60,000 nt of DNA from Acanthaster planci (taxonomy: Eukaryota; Echinodermata; Asteroidea; Valvatida; Acanthasteridae): assembly GCF_001949145.1 (NCBI RefSeq), contig NW_019091410.1, positions 1,060,658 to 1,120,657 on the forward strand, in the 5' to 3' direction. This document shows, in pieces, positions 1 to 13,768 of this stretch. The stretch's first letter is position 1. Each line of letters begins with the position of its first letter. The translations under genes were made by a program, and so were the position numbers. The notes below the pieces were generated by a model, which did not search any database, was not told where the DNA came from, and worked only from the letters and a program-made list of their open reading frames with translations.

Positions 1-1082
1 ACAGTTAGCCTTTCATTAGTCAGATATGGAATGAGGCAGACGTGGATCTGTCTGGCGTTCTGAGATGGCAGCAAACTGTCCTATTTTTAAAAGGAAATTA
101 ATCTCAAGAGACATGACCTGTCTTTCTGACTGAAAGCAATGGATAGCGTGCGACCTGTTGGTGCATGAACAGCTGTTGGCGGACTGAATATCATTGCTCG
201 TTCACAAAAAAAAAATAATATCATAATGCCATAAGATCTCATGCGTTTGGTGTTCAATGAATGATTCATATTTCGATAATTGCAGGATCTGTTTTTGTGT
301 CAATGGCAGAATCACCCAAGCGAACCCATGTGTGACAAGTAATCAAGAAAGATATGAATGAGGCACGATCCCTTTAACGCCTATTCGATTTTCATCAGGA
401 AATGAGTATCGAAAGCCTGGGCCCGGTCACAATTTGCCAAGCAGGCGTTATGAACTTATCACCTGCGAGGAGGACGGCAGCTGTGCCGATAATTGCCAAA
501 CGAGGTGTGGTCCTTGAGTCCAGCTCTTATAGCGTTTAACCCCGTTCCTTTGCCCCCAACCATCCGATGTGGTACTCCCAGTGGCTTCTAAAAGTTGAGG
601 GTTCCCTTGTAAGATGACTTTCAATAGGAGAAGAAGAGCAGAACACGAGCATTCAATAGTCATGTTGACTCAGCGGTTCTTTCCTCTCCCCTTATGTTCC
701 GATTGAATCCCACCAAATCGACTTCGACTAACAGTCCCAACTTGCTTTCATGGGTTCCGCGAGATATTTATTTCGTTTACGCGTGTGCCAACTCTTGCAA
801 TACATCGTCTTATAACTTTCGTTTCTGCAAGTATTTCCTCAGGCTTGCAGGCTAAAGTTCTAGTATTTTTTTGGAGGAATTCGTGGTTTAATTTTAAAAC
901 AACATGGAGTCAGTGGCAGCTTTGTCGGGGAGGGGGGTTCAGGATTAAAGGGCCATGCGATAAATGTTTCTTTGAATCACTTTTTTGTGAAACGTTACCG
1001 TATACTCCTCTTTAGTGTATAAAACTAACTGACGTCCGTTGGGGGCTCCATCACAAGTTACTAAGTGAATTACGAGCTACAG

Positions 1083-1208
1083 TTGCATTAACCAGGTACC
1101 TTTGTATTAACCAGATACATTTGTATTAACCAGGTACACTTGTATTAACCAGTTACACTTGTATTAACCAGGTACAGTTATATTAACCAGGTACAGTTGT
1201 ATTAACCA
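1083..1208. repeat. 19-bp minisatellite
   Basis: About 6.6 head-to-tail copies of a 19-base unit with consensus TTGTATTAACCAGGTACAG are present. Copies differ at a few positions (for example CCAGATACAT, CCAGTTACAC, TTATATTAACC), so this is an imperfect, somewhat aged array. Confidence 0.95.
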
Positions 1209-3420
1209 TTGTCCAAGCTTTCTAAGAAAAGTCAGGTGCTATTGCTTTGAAGTCACTCAGGACCGACGCCGTTAAATGTTGAGGTTGCTGTTAAGATAGC
1301 AAACCGGAAAGCTGCTCATTGCAAATACTTCAATGGAAAAAACCTTTCTCGTTGACTTATTACCGTGCTCTTACACAACAGTGAATAACCAAACTACAAG
1401 AAATTTAGTCCAGCAAAATACCGACGTTTTTATGCCACACTCAGTGTTGCATTGAATTTTTCTGCCCGGAATGACACCACAGTTTTGCTAACCAACATGG
1501 AAAGTCGCATGAACATAAAACCAAATAGACACCAAAATACCCTTTAAAAGAGTCAAACAAAATTTTCAAATGAAGCTAAATAAGACATAAAGGTGCTTTA
1601 AAAGGTTGAGTTAAAACTGCATTACACAGATAACCGTTGATGTCCATCACAAGGACATTCGTAGTAAATTTCCTGAAGGGCGCGGATTCGTATATGCGCG
1701 GCCGTATATGAGCATTTGGTAAAGTGTCGGCGCAAGCGTGCCTACTGTGAAAACAATCTTGTGACTTATTTTCTTGTCACTAAAGACAATTATCGCCGCT
1801 GTTTCACTTCTTGGGGGAACGCTTTAGAACACACCATTTTAATCCCACATAAGAACTAAATTTTCTGGCAAACCTGGTACTGACTTACGTACCGCCTAGG
1901 GGGTCATGAGCCGTCATCTGACAGAAGGGACTAGGCGATTTGAGTGAAAATCACTCTTAATTTGGACTGAAAAAGTTTGAAAAGCACCACTTTAGGGACT
2001 CTATGTAAATTGAGCGCTGAGCAGCAGGCCTTTTAACTCATGGCAATTACTGTAACAAAAATATGAACACAGGTCTTAAACTTTAATTTAAGTGAATTAT
2101 TTCTGTCTATCAACATTTGGCAAAGCCGAAAACTGTAAATCAGCAAAGTGACATCAATTTGTTTTTCCTTTTTTTGAGTAGATTCTACTTCACTGGGTTG
2201 TGAATAGCAGCCGCGGTGTTTTGTGCACAGTAGTATGATATCGATTATCGAAACAATATCTAACATAATTAAGCAAGCAGTATGGTCATTTTGCAGACAC
2301 CAGCCTGTTGCCCACCAGATCTCCTTTTGACCTTTGGGAACAAAGATTCGAGGCTTCGGCGGCCAAATAGTTTTTAAAATTTCGGCGCAGAAAAGACTCA
2401 CGTAACAAGCGACAATGTTTTACCACCGACAGATAGACCTTAAATATTCATCAAATTAATAATAGAGAGTGAAATTAAATGCAGTGTTCTTTTCACATTA
2501 TAACTGAAGCACACGGAGAAGTATTTCTTAACCAAAATCACCTACAAGCCGACGTTGCCTCTGCTTTAAAAGAGATCACTACATTTACATATAGAATGGT
2601 TCCTCGCCAATACATGCTGTTTACTATACGATTCATTTTTCCTATTCTCCTGTTTTCTCCACCCTTGGGGTGTTTTTCTGTTTGAACTCCCAAACACGTA
2701 CACCAGTGAATGGACCTGTGTATGGGAAACCTTAGAAACAATTTCAAATCCAGAACATGTTTAGATTAAAACACTTAGTGTCTCCAAGGCAAAATGTTGT
2801 CAGCTTAAAGAGATTGACTGCTAGTGCTAAGCGTAGATCTAATCTACCCTAGAATTGCCATATGATCTCCAAATAACCTGCAGGTACAGCTCAGTCCACC
2901 AGCACCAGGCAGTATGATCCGTAGCCTCTGGGCAAACCGATCAGCTAACAATTTGTTTCAAGCGTAACGTCTTTTTCTCTTGAAATAGATTCATCGCATG
3001 GTCTGCATAATGTCGCTGCAAACACAGCTGAATCACTCAAGAACTTTTGATCTTAACCCCGAATGGTGTCTGCTGTCGGCTTATTTACATTGGCAAGAGC
3101 AACTGTTAGAACACAAATATTAGCCTCCTTACATCTGTTTTAAATGAGGCGTGGACACGGGGGTATTAACTGAAACCTTATCTAGCTTGTTCTGCTCTTA
3201 TAAAACACTTCCAAACCTTGCCATGTTGATGGATTTCGTGGGCTTAATGCAAAAATACACCGTGGGCCAAACCTCTCGGTGCGGTTGCACAGTCTGCCAC
3301 CACAGAGCCGTCTTAATTTGTATTCAGCACGAGGCCACAGGGTAAACATGCCAATTGAAATGTATCCAAAGTTGACATGTTTGTACTGTTTCGAGACCAG
3401 GGCAGTCTGGGCCTAGTCTC

Positions 3421-3434
3421 AGGGGATTTCCCCT
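3421..3434. promoter_or_regulatory. kappaB-like palindrome
   Basis: GGGGATTTCCCC at 3422-3433 fits the Rel/NF-kappaB consensus GGGRNNYYCC on either strand and is symmetric. It lies in the presumed first intron of receptor cyclase B. A single site of this length can occur by chance, and nothing else here shows regulatory use. Confidence 0.25.
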
Positions 3435-4076
3435 GCCCTCAAGTTACTGCGCGTAACGATCACGGACCTGCCATCGGGCGACTGAACCGTGCATGTATTT
3501 CCCTAGCGCCTAGGGTCATTTCCTGAGGAGGTCGAGTGTACCACACATCACACCAGACCAACTGTTTGTTTTTGCTGTGGACTCAATATTTAGACTACGT
3601 GAAAGTTTTAAGAAAACCAGTCCCTCAAATTGGTTGATACACGGACCCCCAAGCCTTGTTTTCAAGGCGCACTGTTTTAATACGTATTCGTTATCGTATC
3701 ATAGTGAATGAAGACCAACAGAGAACTCCCAATTATATACTAATTCGTTAATTCCCTCGTTTTTTGTTAGCTCGGGTATCTCCAAGCTCACAGTGAATTT
3801 CATTCATGATTCCAAGAAGCCAGCCTCAAAATTTAGACGGCAGGTGTTTCAACATCATCCAACATGACAAGCATCATTTTTTCATCAAGACACCATATTT
3901 CGACATTTCAACGAGACAAATTGAGCAAAACCCGTGGCACATATATTTGATTAGTACGGAAGTTCAAACTTTCTCTTTAACTTTATGTGAAGAAAACAAG
4001 AAAACCTCGGCAGCACATTAACAAAAAATCTTCCACAGACGCCACACTCGTTAAGTTTGGCCTCATTTGATTTCAA

Positions 4077-4176
4077 TTATGCGCACTTTTCACTGCGAGG
4101 AAGTCCGTGGATTTCAATACAGCGCAACCTGAACCTGGCGTGCTTGCCACTGGCCTTGACAGTCAGGGGGCCACAC
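4077..4176 (-). other. Weak candidate exon, unknown protein
   Basis: On the minus strand a TTTTCCAG acceptor (AG at 4178-4177) is followed by an open frame. It reads CGPLTVKASGKHARFRLR, then CIEIHGLPRSEKCA, and ends at TAA (4077-4079). The first 16 codons nearly all end in G or C, which stands out against AT-rich surroundings and resembles the codon use of the cyclase exon at 16 kb. I recognise no family, there is no nearby AATAAA, and a GC-rich repeat fragment could look the same. Confidence 0.22.
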
Positions 4177-5217
4177 CTGGAAAATAATGGGGTTAGCCGA
4201 TATGAATGAAACAGGTGCTTAGCCAAGCCGCATACATGAACATGTATACTAGGCCGGACATATAGTCCCATTGTCAGTGGATCACGCTCAATGTGAATTC
4301 ATTTGTTGAAAAAATAACATATGCTAATGCTGTATAAAGGTAAAATCTAATTGTGATTTACACTTTTGGTTTCCATTCTCATTTCGGTGACGTGATGGGC
4401 TCTTTAAACGGAGGAGGAAACATCGACACGCGCGTCTAGCAGAAGAGCAGGTGAGTAATGTTAAAACCCACAAAATTGTTATCACATCATGCATACATCG
4501 CACGGTTCAGTTAGCCACCATTTAAACCAAGAATAGCTCACAGTTACATTTATATGCCCATTGTGTTCCTAAATGACAATACTGACGTGTCATGGCACAG
4601 TTAATGTAACATTGAAACTGATAATTGCAAAGTTTTGTCTGAAATGCTTCTCAGGAGCAATGTGTTCATCTGAATGGCCAACCAAGGCCTACCTTTGCAC
4701 TACACGTATTTCGTTTGCACATTAATGGCAGATTAATTTGAAAATATAAAGACTTGATAGAAAGAAATAATGTTAATTGTAACCTTCGACAGATGTCGGG
4801 TCATATTTGATATGTTAGATATGATTTGGCTCGAGTACCAGATACGGTCAAATGAATGCCCCGGAGTACGCAATGTGCCGCATCAGGCCTCGTCACTTGT
4901 GGCTCTACTGCCCGTAATTACATAATCATAGGTGATTCACCCCGAGTTGTTGGCCAAGCCGAGTCACATTTTACCAAAATAGCATCAAAGACCTCTGGAG
5001 ATTCACTCTGAGCGCGTCCTCTACACTGAAACAAATCCCAGCCATCGCTGCGGAAACCTCACTATATTACAGACAGAGGGCCGTGACCTCAAGTACGAAC
5101 TTAGGAATTACTTCGTGGCAGTCAGTAGACACACAGCGTGCTTTGACCGAGTAAGGTCACACCTACCATGGGCGCAAGTAGGAGTGCAAGTAAAAAGTAT
5201 CAGTAGGAACTCAAGTA

Positions 5218-5284
5218 CTGTACATGTACATGTAAATGTACACGTACACGATGTTCATGTACATGTGCACGACGTACATGTATA
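5218..5284. repeat. TACATG microsatellite tract
   Basis: A degenerate run of TACATG/TACACG units is strongly self-complementary because TGTACA and CATG are palindromic. Similar tracts recur at 6.1-6.2 and 17.5 kb. Confidence 0.8.
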
Positions 5285-6133
5285 GTATGTTGTACTTTTC
5301 TAAGCGCAGATTGTATGGGTGGCGGGTACATTCTGTGTCATATTCGCAAGGCACCAACCCTCTTCAAATGCCTGCTGGTAGGGGACTCGGAAGCCTATTG
5401 CGCGAGTTCCACATCAGGACTGCACTGTAACGACCACATGCAAACGGATGCTTTGTCGTTTCCATAATAGCCCACAATAACACTTTGGCCAACCAGGAAA
5501 TAAGGAAATGCCCTTCGAGGTCTCCATTAAACTTCCAAACCATGGCGCATGAGATTGCACAAAAAAATTGATGTTAGTTTATTGATTTCGTGGCCCTTGA
5601 AGTTATGGCATTTAATCGATGGTTGAAAATGAAATAATCATGAAGTGGCTATTTTTTTTCGAATGTGAATATACAAAGCTGTATACACCGTACATCTTTA
5701 CTCGGTGCAGTATTAGCATAATATGGGTGCACATGCAACCGTGTTTCATGCACTAGCGATTTTTTTTATTCGGACTGTTCCTTTATCACGCAATGATTGC
5801 TACGATTTTACGTGTCAGAGGTCAGGGCACAATGTGAAACCCAGTACAGCCTTTTGCTGATGTGTTCTCCATTGCGAGTACTGCAACCTTGAGCCTTGTC
5901 TGCAGGCTGTAGGCATGCATGCGTATGCACTTCAGGAAGAATTTAGCAATAGATCTTTAGCCATTAGCGTTGTAATTTCACCCCCATTTTTTGTACAGGC
6001 TTTCATTAGTTTCAAGAGCGTTCACAATCAATTCGGGTTCTTTTTCAATTAGTGCTCAATTAGTGTTTTCTCGTTTTGTGCGGGAGGAAACTTTTACGTG
6101 AGGAATAATAAACTGCCATCAAGTTGGCCTTGG

Positions 6134-6211
6134 TGTACATGTACAAGTGCAGTGAACTCAGACATTCATCCCAGTATGTTCATACAGTACATGTACATGT
6201 ACGTGTACACT
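6134..6211. repeat. Split TACATG tract
   Basis: Two short TGTACATGTAC-type runs (6134-6146 and 6185-6211) are separated by about 40 bases of non-repetitive sequence. It is the same repeat type as at 5.2 and 17.5 kb. Confidence 0.7.
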
Positions 6212-6551
6212 GCTCTTGTTTGTGAACTCAATTTGACTCGCCGAAAAGCGGGGAGATTAGTATTTGCATAACTAACAAAGCAAAGAACGTGACACACAAA
6301 GAGACCTATCTGGTTTAGTTTTTTGTGAAACTACTTGGCACGTTCTGTGGAAAATTATTTTATGTTCAAAAATCCATTCAGAAAAATAAATTAGTTTCAT
6401 GTAACATCAACATCTGTTAATCCCTGGGTCGAACTAGATGGACAGCAGGATCGTATTTATAAATGCATTTCATGACAGAAAAGTGCGCTTTGTGTACAAA
6501 GGTCCCAAACCGATGGTTGGGTAAGGCCCGGAAGAATAAGACATCAAGCCG

Positions 6552-6559
6552 TGACGTCA
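6552..6559. promoter_or_regulatory. Full CRE octamer
   Basis: TGACGTCA, the cAMP-response element consensus. Identical octamers occur at 29224-29231 and 48644-48651. About one is expected by chance in 60 kb, so this is weak evidence of function. Confidence 0.15.
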
Positions 6560-9500
6560 GCATTTGAGATGCGCAGCGGAGCTGCTGGACATGGCCCTTG
6601 CAAAGTTCCTAACAAGAGAATTAATTCAGTCTTGACATCTAAAAGAAAAAGAATCCCATTCGTTCCTTGTACACTATGGGACGTTGTCGTTCGTGCAGAG
6701 GTGGAAGGTGTGTTTAATAACAGAGTTACAAGATTGCCACAACCTGTGGTGAAAATTCTTGTTACATGAATGCAAGTTATTTTAGCGATATCTGTCCACA
6801 GTGAAATATATTCGATAACGGTTGAAGAACAGACTTCCCCCCCCTCAAATACAGGCTGCTTTCCAGAATGTACGTGTATGTAAAAAAATTGCAACGTACT
6901 TCATTAAAGTGGATAGTATGAGGCCGCTGCATCATATCGCTTTGACAAAAGTGAGTGGTCATAACAGTGATAAATTGCGTAGGTTTTCCCTGGGTCGGTG
7001 ATTAATCACACATTCTAGCACTTGGCATTAATCGGCCCTCCGTGAAGACGAAGCTTTTCAGTCGGCAGATTGTCTTGATCCCAGTAAAAGAACAACTGTT
7101 CTCCTTTGATGCCCCCACTTAGAGTGTTGTATCCGTATTGACAGTGTGCATTGGCTAATTAAAGTACTTATAAGGTGACTAAATCATTAATTTTCTTTTT
7201 ACTATCTCATTAATAAGAAATAAGTACATCAGCATTAAATTGGGTTTATATGTACCGGTATTTCATACATTACGAGGCAATTGTGGATTTTTATAAACTT
7301 TGGTACCTTAAAAGACCATCTACTTAACCATAAGCACATACAGTTGTTAATATTTTAAGTTCGCAATAAACCGGTTTCCAGCAGCAGTGCAGTGTCGTGT
7401 GATGTATTTTATACAACTGCGTTAAAAGACCGTCAACCAATCGAACAAAATGTGACTTTCCAGTGATACCGTGTGTTTTCGATTGCATATTCCAGGAGTC
7501 GTTTGGACCGCGGCATGGCCAAGTTCTTCATTCTTAGGCTATCATTATCACCTCTGAGACCTGGGGCGGAATTCCACTTCATCATGCCGATTCCGTGTTC
7601 GGTACCAACGTAATGCTTTCCAACGTTTCAAACTTCTGACTAAAAAGACAAGAAACCACAACAGCACCTTTCATCCAGTGTCATTGACACGATCCATAAA
7701 TCCCTGTTTTCCTTACCTTAAATAGACAGATACACAAATGTATGAAAGGTATTAGTGAAACGGGACAATTTTGATGGTTGGAATCTATTCTTGAAAGATG
7801 TGTTTACAAGCGTTGCCAAGACCATTAACGGAATATCGGCACGCACTGCCTTGAATAAACATGGCAAGACATATTCGTCTTCAGGCAGTGCCCAGGTAAA
7901 AAGAAATTACTTTTTAATAGTAAATGTATTGGATACATTTTTGAAACTCTGCGTCAAGGCCCACGGGCAGGTAAATCACGTTTTCTCTGCATGACTTCAC
8001 GACGCTCCGTGCAGGAGACAGATTATGGAAAAAAATATTTCATATTACTTGTGCCATCTATAAAAAAAGCCCTGGAAAAGTATGACTTCGGGTACTTTAC
8101 AAATATTCTACAACATCTAAATGGTACAAATAATGTGGGGACTAGTTTATGCGTGTTAAAATTTAAAGAAACGCCATTCCAGTTTCGAGACTATTCATAC
8201 TTATAGCCTTTCATTAAACTCATTTCCCAGTATCGTTTGTTTCACCCACTACGTTTACGTTCTATTTTAATTGGACGGCGACGGTGCTACATCTAGCAAC
8301 TACATATTAATTTGCAAGACTTTCAGCAAAGATTCTTCGGCAATTGCGGGCGCAATTTTGCGACATGCTGTACTACTGGAATGTTATAATATTTCAAGAT
8401 GCCCCTAACTGACTCTTATATTCCGCTGTCTTGTCGGCAGTAGCAACTAATAAGGTTCACATCCGGAGAGGATGCTGCATATTCAGTTAAGACTGATGAG
8501 CGGTTGACAAAGTCGCTGATAAAAACTGCCTTACAGTTCTCTTTTGAATAGTTATTTGCAGTGATTGTAGTTCTACCTCTTGAGCTCAGCAAAAGTACAG
8601 CTGTAGGGGCCTCTCGGGTCACCGTAACAGCACTGCAAGTACGACGCGCAGCCGGCACACATCGCGTTTACCTCGTTGGATAATTTCATGAAAATGTCAT
8701 AAACATATAGGATTACAGGCTTTGATATCTTGCCCAGCTCGCCTCGTTTCAAAATTGACGTTATGCAATACACACCCCATTGAGTGTTTGCTTACAGTCG
8801 AAGCTACGGAAGATTGAGTTGCTGGTACCCCTAGGCTTTGCATGTGTGTTGGATATTGTTGCTTCAGTGCCACTTTGTCTCATAAAATAATCTGGGCGCC
8901 ACTGTATACATTGAATTCTAAAATAGTCTTCCCCAGTAGCAAAGAAATGACATCTATATCATTGTATACCCTCATGACTTTGTATAGGCCTAGGCCTTTT
9001 CTGTGTTCAGCCTTTTCTGTTTATACTGCATTTTAACATGTTGAACAAATGACTTCCATGTAGGTGAATGCTCAACAGATAAGGTTAAAACACCCTTGCA
9101 ATTTCCACATGTGTTCTTTCGAGGCATAAATGATTCAGCGCTAATAGCAAATGCTGATAATGCTGTTGAAAGGGGCTGAATAGTATCAGCATTGAACGAA
9201 CCGACGAGCTGCTGAAAACTCTGAAAGAAAGGGCTTTTGTGACTGATGAATACGCCAACTGAAAATGGAAATTATGCTTTTAATATTTTACTTTGCAGAA
9301 CAGTGGTGATGCTGAACGCAGCTCACTAATGTGTTCACTTTCTTTTTGAATACATGTATGTACAGGCCCTATATGATATCGAGTTAATGATCAAATCGTT
9401 GGAGAAATTTTGTTTGATTCCCCCATCAAGATATTAAATTGACTTCACTGCAAACCTGAGTAAATATCTCGTCACAAATGATGATAATTTGTAATTAACT

Positions 9501-12500
9501 AGTCTTTAAATTTAAATGTTAAAGGGAGCCCTCTGTCCCCACTAACATGAGCTACGACTTGTCATCCTCGGCAGTAACATTTGTCAGGAGTTGAACATGC
9601 CTTGACAACTAGCGTTGGGCCAAGTACTGCAAGTTCCCGGGAAATAATTAACCTGTGGCTCTTAAGCGCGACCATTCGTGAAACACCTTTGCAGTATTGG
9701 TACTCCCTATATCCCAAGGCACATGCAAGACAACTTGCTGTAACAAAGATTTCCCAGCGGTCGATACCGACTAGAATCGCAGGTGAACGGCTCACGACTT
9801 CTGTCTCGTCTGGAGGCTGCAATCCACTCTCCACTCAATCGATAACCAAAGAAAAGGGCCGTGTCGGCCAAGGGAAATAAACATTACATAAACATGTAAC
9901 GCGACCAGCATTAATGGTAAAAAGAAATATCGAAATGTCTTGGTCAAAGGCAAAACCTCTTTAAGGAGTGCTTCTTTCGGCACAAAGGAGTGTTTCGTCA
10001 ATAGCTAAGTGCACATTTCATTTTGCACTTTGTAAACAACGTGAGACAGAATTCCTGAGTGATTACACTCCGTTCTGATATGAAGAGCTGTACATTTCAT
10101 TGAAGGACGTGCGTCTGTACCTGGGTGATCGGTTACTGTTAATTGTAATACATGTAATGCGTGCAGATTTCAACACCAAATTCGGTATGAATGATTAACA
10201 GGGAAATGTACTCTTGCATTCCATTTTATTTGCAAGATTCCACCTATAGCTTTGATATCTGAGGAAAGAAAATTGGTTGAAAAGTTGGATCAAGGATATT
10301 CGACACTCCGACCTTAAAGTTATTTATTTGCATGCGTATATGCTATTGTTTGATTTGTGAATAACGTGTACCCTCTATGGGGTATTCTTTCCTTTTAATC
10401 GCAAAATAAGTTGAAGGTTTGAAAGTCACGTGGCCCGCTATAGAACGGCGCCAATAGCACCGTTGCAAAAGAGCTGAGGGTCCGTTCGGATCCCTTGTAA
10501 AATGAAAGACCTACCATGTTCGACGCATCCTCGAGTCCTTCGGCGCCAGTGGCAATGCATTGTACTTTTGGAATGAATTAAACTAGAAAAAAACAGTATA
10601 TATGTATAAAGATCTTGACGTTTTGTTTTGGGTGCAAAGTACTACTCGCAGCTAGGTGCATGTACTTTTAAAGAAACCTGCAGTTCGACATTTTGGCAGT
10701 ACGTCATGTTTCCCAGACGATGTATATCCAAAAGAGGCACTGCACAAGAGGAAAATCTGTCCCTACGGTCTCTGAAATATACGCCAGTGGGATGAATTTC
10801 ATAAAAGTCAAGTTTGTAAAAAACTGTATAATGTGCTTGTTGGACGACGAAAGCCTAACCGACAGTAAAGTGATCCAAGATGCTCCGCGCTAAAAGTTCG
10901 ATTTGAGTAGAATGGGTGCGACGCATTAGATACTGTGGCCAGGGGCGAATACCCGAAATTGGTAATCCAAAACGTAAAACGATCTATTGTGATCCAGATT
11001 TATGTAAGTATAAGCTTAACAAATAGAACGAAGAGTTCTTTATAAAGTCTGAACATCTCAGTAGATAATGAGATTTAATATTGACGTAACTGAAGATGCA
11101 GAGCATACTCCACTCTAAAACCTAATCAGTCTGTCACAGCACAGGCCTCACAGTACTGACTGTAGCACTGTCGAAGTCCTCAACGCTTTCACGAGTGGCA
11201 CAGTATTCAATGTCTGTCACTGATTCTCCAGCGTTTGAATTCAGTCTCAACAACATGCGAACATACATGTTATAGTCGAAATGTTCATCCTGGTCCAAGA
11301 TGGGGATTACATGTAGGATAGAGAATAATGTGGCGGCAAATAGATGGAAAACGTGCCAGCTCTGCTCTCAAGGTTACTCATGGTCCATGTAGTATACATT
11401 ATCGCACGCCGGTATCCGATATTGTTGAAGTTGACTGAGTGTATTATATTTGATTAGGCCTTGTGGGACGGAAAAAACTGATTCTCGTCAATGCCGGGTC
11501 GGCACTGTTCATCTTAAGCGATGTGAACTCAGGACAGGTATTTCTTTTTTTTTACTCTAAGCAAAGTGTAAAGTCGGAAACACGAGCGAATGTCATGTTT
11601 CATACCTGAGAGTTTTGCTCGGTTGTAGTTACAACTGCTCATAGCCGTAGGTAAGATGCATATATACCATTCTGCACCAGCCATGGATATTTTAAAGCTT
11701 ACCGAATCCTTTTCAGTGTACTCTGAATTATGCATTTTGTTTTGACAATACAGTATCAACATCATCAAAATTTTGTTGATAAAAGTTGCCTCTAAATCCC
11801 ACTTCTTCGTTAACAGTTATTAGATCTTAATTATTTTTGTTTTCCTTTTTCCTGATTGTACTGCGCCATGAACGTCTCTGGAGGGAGATACCAGGACGTT
11901 ATAAATATTCGTTATTTTTTATATTATTATATTAAATGTGGACACAGCTTGGTCACTTGGATTTCCAACATTTTTAGCAAAAAATTTTACCTCCCCTACA
12001 AAAAAAGGAATTATCCACATTTAAAGCCTTACAGGCATCTACTAAGAACCCGTTGAAATCGGTCGTTTGAGAATTAAACGAAGAACTGATGTATTGTCGC
12101 GCTGAGTGCGTTTGTTGTAAAATAAACAACCATGATGAGGGATACGCTTTAATAATTCAGGAGCACTGTCTTGGCGCGAAAAAGGTCATCTGCAAATTCT
12201 CCGGGCGAATCTTTTCAGATTTACGGGGCAGTCAAACAACGGAATTGTCATGCCATGGAATCTCGCTCCCACTTACACCGTCTTTTATCCGGGGAATAAG
12301 ACTGGGTATAAATAGATGCCTTTTTAGGGTCGACTTATACGGGCTGTTTCTTAACCACAATGGGATTTCAACCAGTCACAGGCTTGCAGGAATTAACCAT
12401 TAACTTGAAGTACTGAGCTTGTTTGTATTTGAAGGTCGTGAAGCCATTGGCTATTCAGAGACGTTGGATCAGGGATTTTCAAACTGGTCAAAATCTCTAA

Positions 12501-13698
12501 TGATACACAAGGCCCTACTCAATTTTCCCATAAGTGATAAACCATTGATGGCGAGTGAAATCAAAGTCAGAGCCACTTGCTATTACTTAATAATAAGGAC
12601 GGTGCTTTGTGCATTAAAAAATAACTGCAAATCATTTGGGTGAGCCAGAACACACCTCTCGACACTTAAGACTAAGAACGGGTAACGAAGATCGACAAAA
12701 GCAAGACCTTGGTATGTAAAGTACCGCTCATTCTGTGTTACGCATAAATATCAAAAAAAAAAAAACGGAAAATGAACTAATAAAACAAAATTACAAACCC
12801 CCCACAGAGCACGCTTAAACATCGCAACCCATGGTCAACCGAGGCAAGTTACACAACCAAAATGTAAAATTTTGCGCTCTGTTGCTGTCCATCTCTGGTT
12901 GTTGCCATGGCGACGCGCAATATCATTAGCCAAAAAAAATGCAAAAGACTTCGGCAGAACGGAAAGGGAAATCCATATAGCCGACAAACGTGCCGGGGAA
13001 CTATGGAATGGCTACATATATGCTAATAGCGTTGAGGTTGTGCGCGGATGTTCTCGTTCTCTACAGAGTAAAATGAATATTGAATTTTTATGTAAGCCCT
13101 TAGATAAAGCTCTGCGTTGTAAAGATTTAATTTTCTAGGGAAGAAATGATCAGTTTCTGGACAGAAATCGGATGAAAGGAAGATCTTATAATCCGTTGAT
13201 TATGATAATTTGAGTCTCTTTTACAGATATGTATGAGATCAGATTCGTGGCAAAGTATTAGCCTACTCTGAATCTCAGAAGCCCGATTGCAACAAAATGT
13301 TTATTGACAAATCACATCACTGAATCAATATATTTATTTATTTTATGTAATGAATTCAGGGATATTTAGGGCATCAGGGTTTCGGATATTTACGGAGAAT
13401 GTGGATCGGGCTTTAAATATACACAGCTAGGGTTTAGTTTTTCGCTATTTTAGAGCTGTCGCTGTTTTTTAAGGCCCCAGCTTTCTCCATTAAATATCTA
13501 TACGGTGATAAAACTCACACAAACACACCCTGACAAAGAATTAATAAATAAATTTCAAACTGAATATACTGACCACCAGTAGCTAGCTATAGCTATCTTG
13601 CTGTTCTGTGAAACTGGTCAGTACATATGTCAAGTATGCTTGCATAAATACACCCTCCGTCAAAATTAAAGATTCTTTGATTTGATGTCGCACTGCCC

Positions 13699-13768
13699 TT
13701 AACCCTAACCCCCTAGGGTGTATGTAAAATCATATTGAAATCGGAGGATTTGGGACTGTTAGGGTTAA
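13699..13768. repeat. Small inverted repeat with telomere-like arms
   Basis: TTAACCCTAAC (13699-13709) and its exact complement GTTAGGGTTAA (13758-13768) flank a 48-base spacer. It may be a worn MITE core or a coincidence. No target-site duplication is obvious. Confidence 0.4.
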
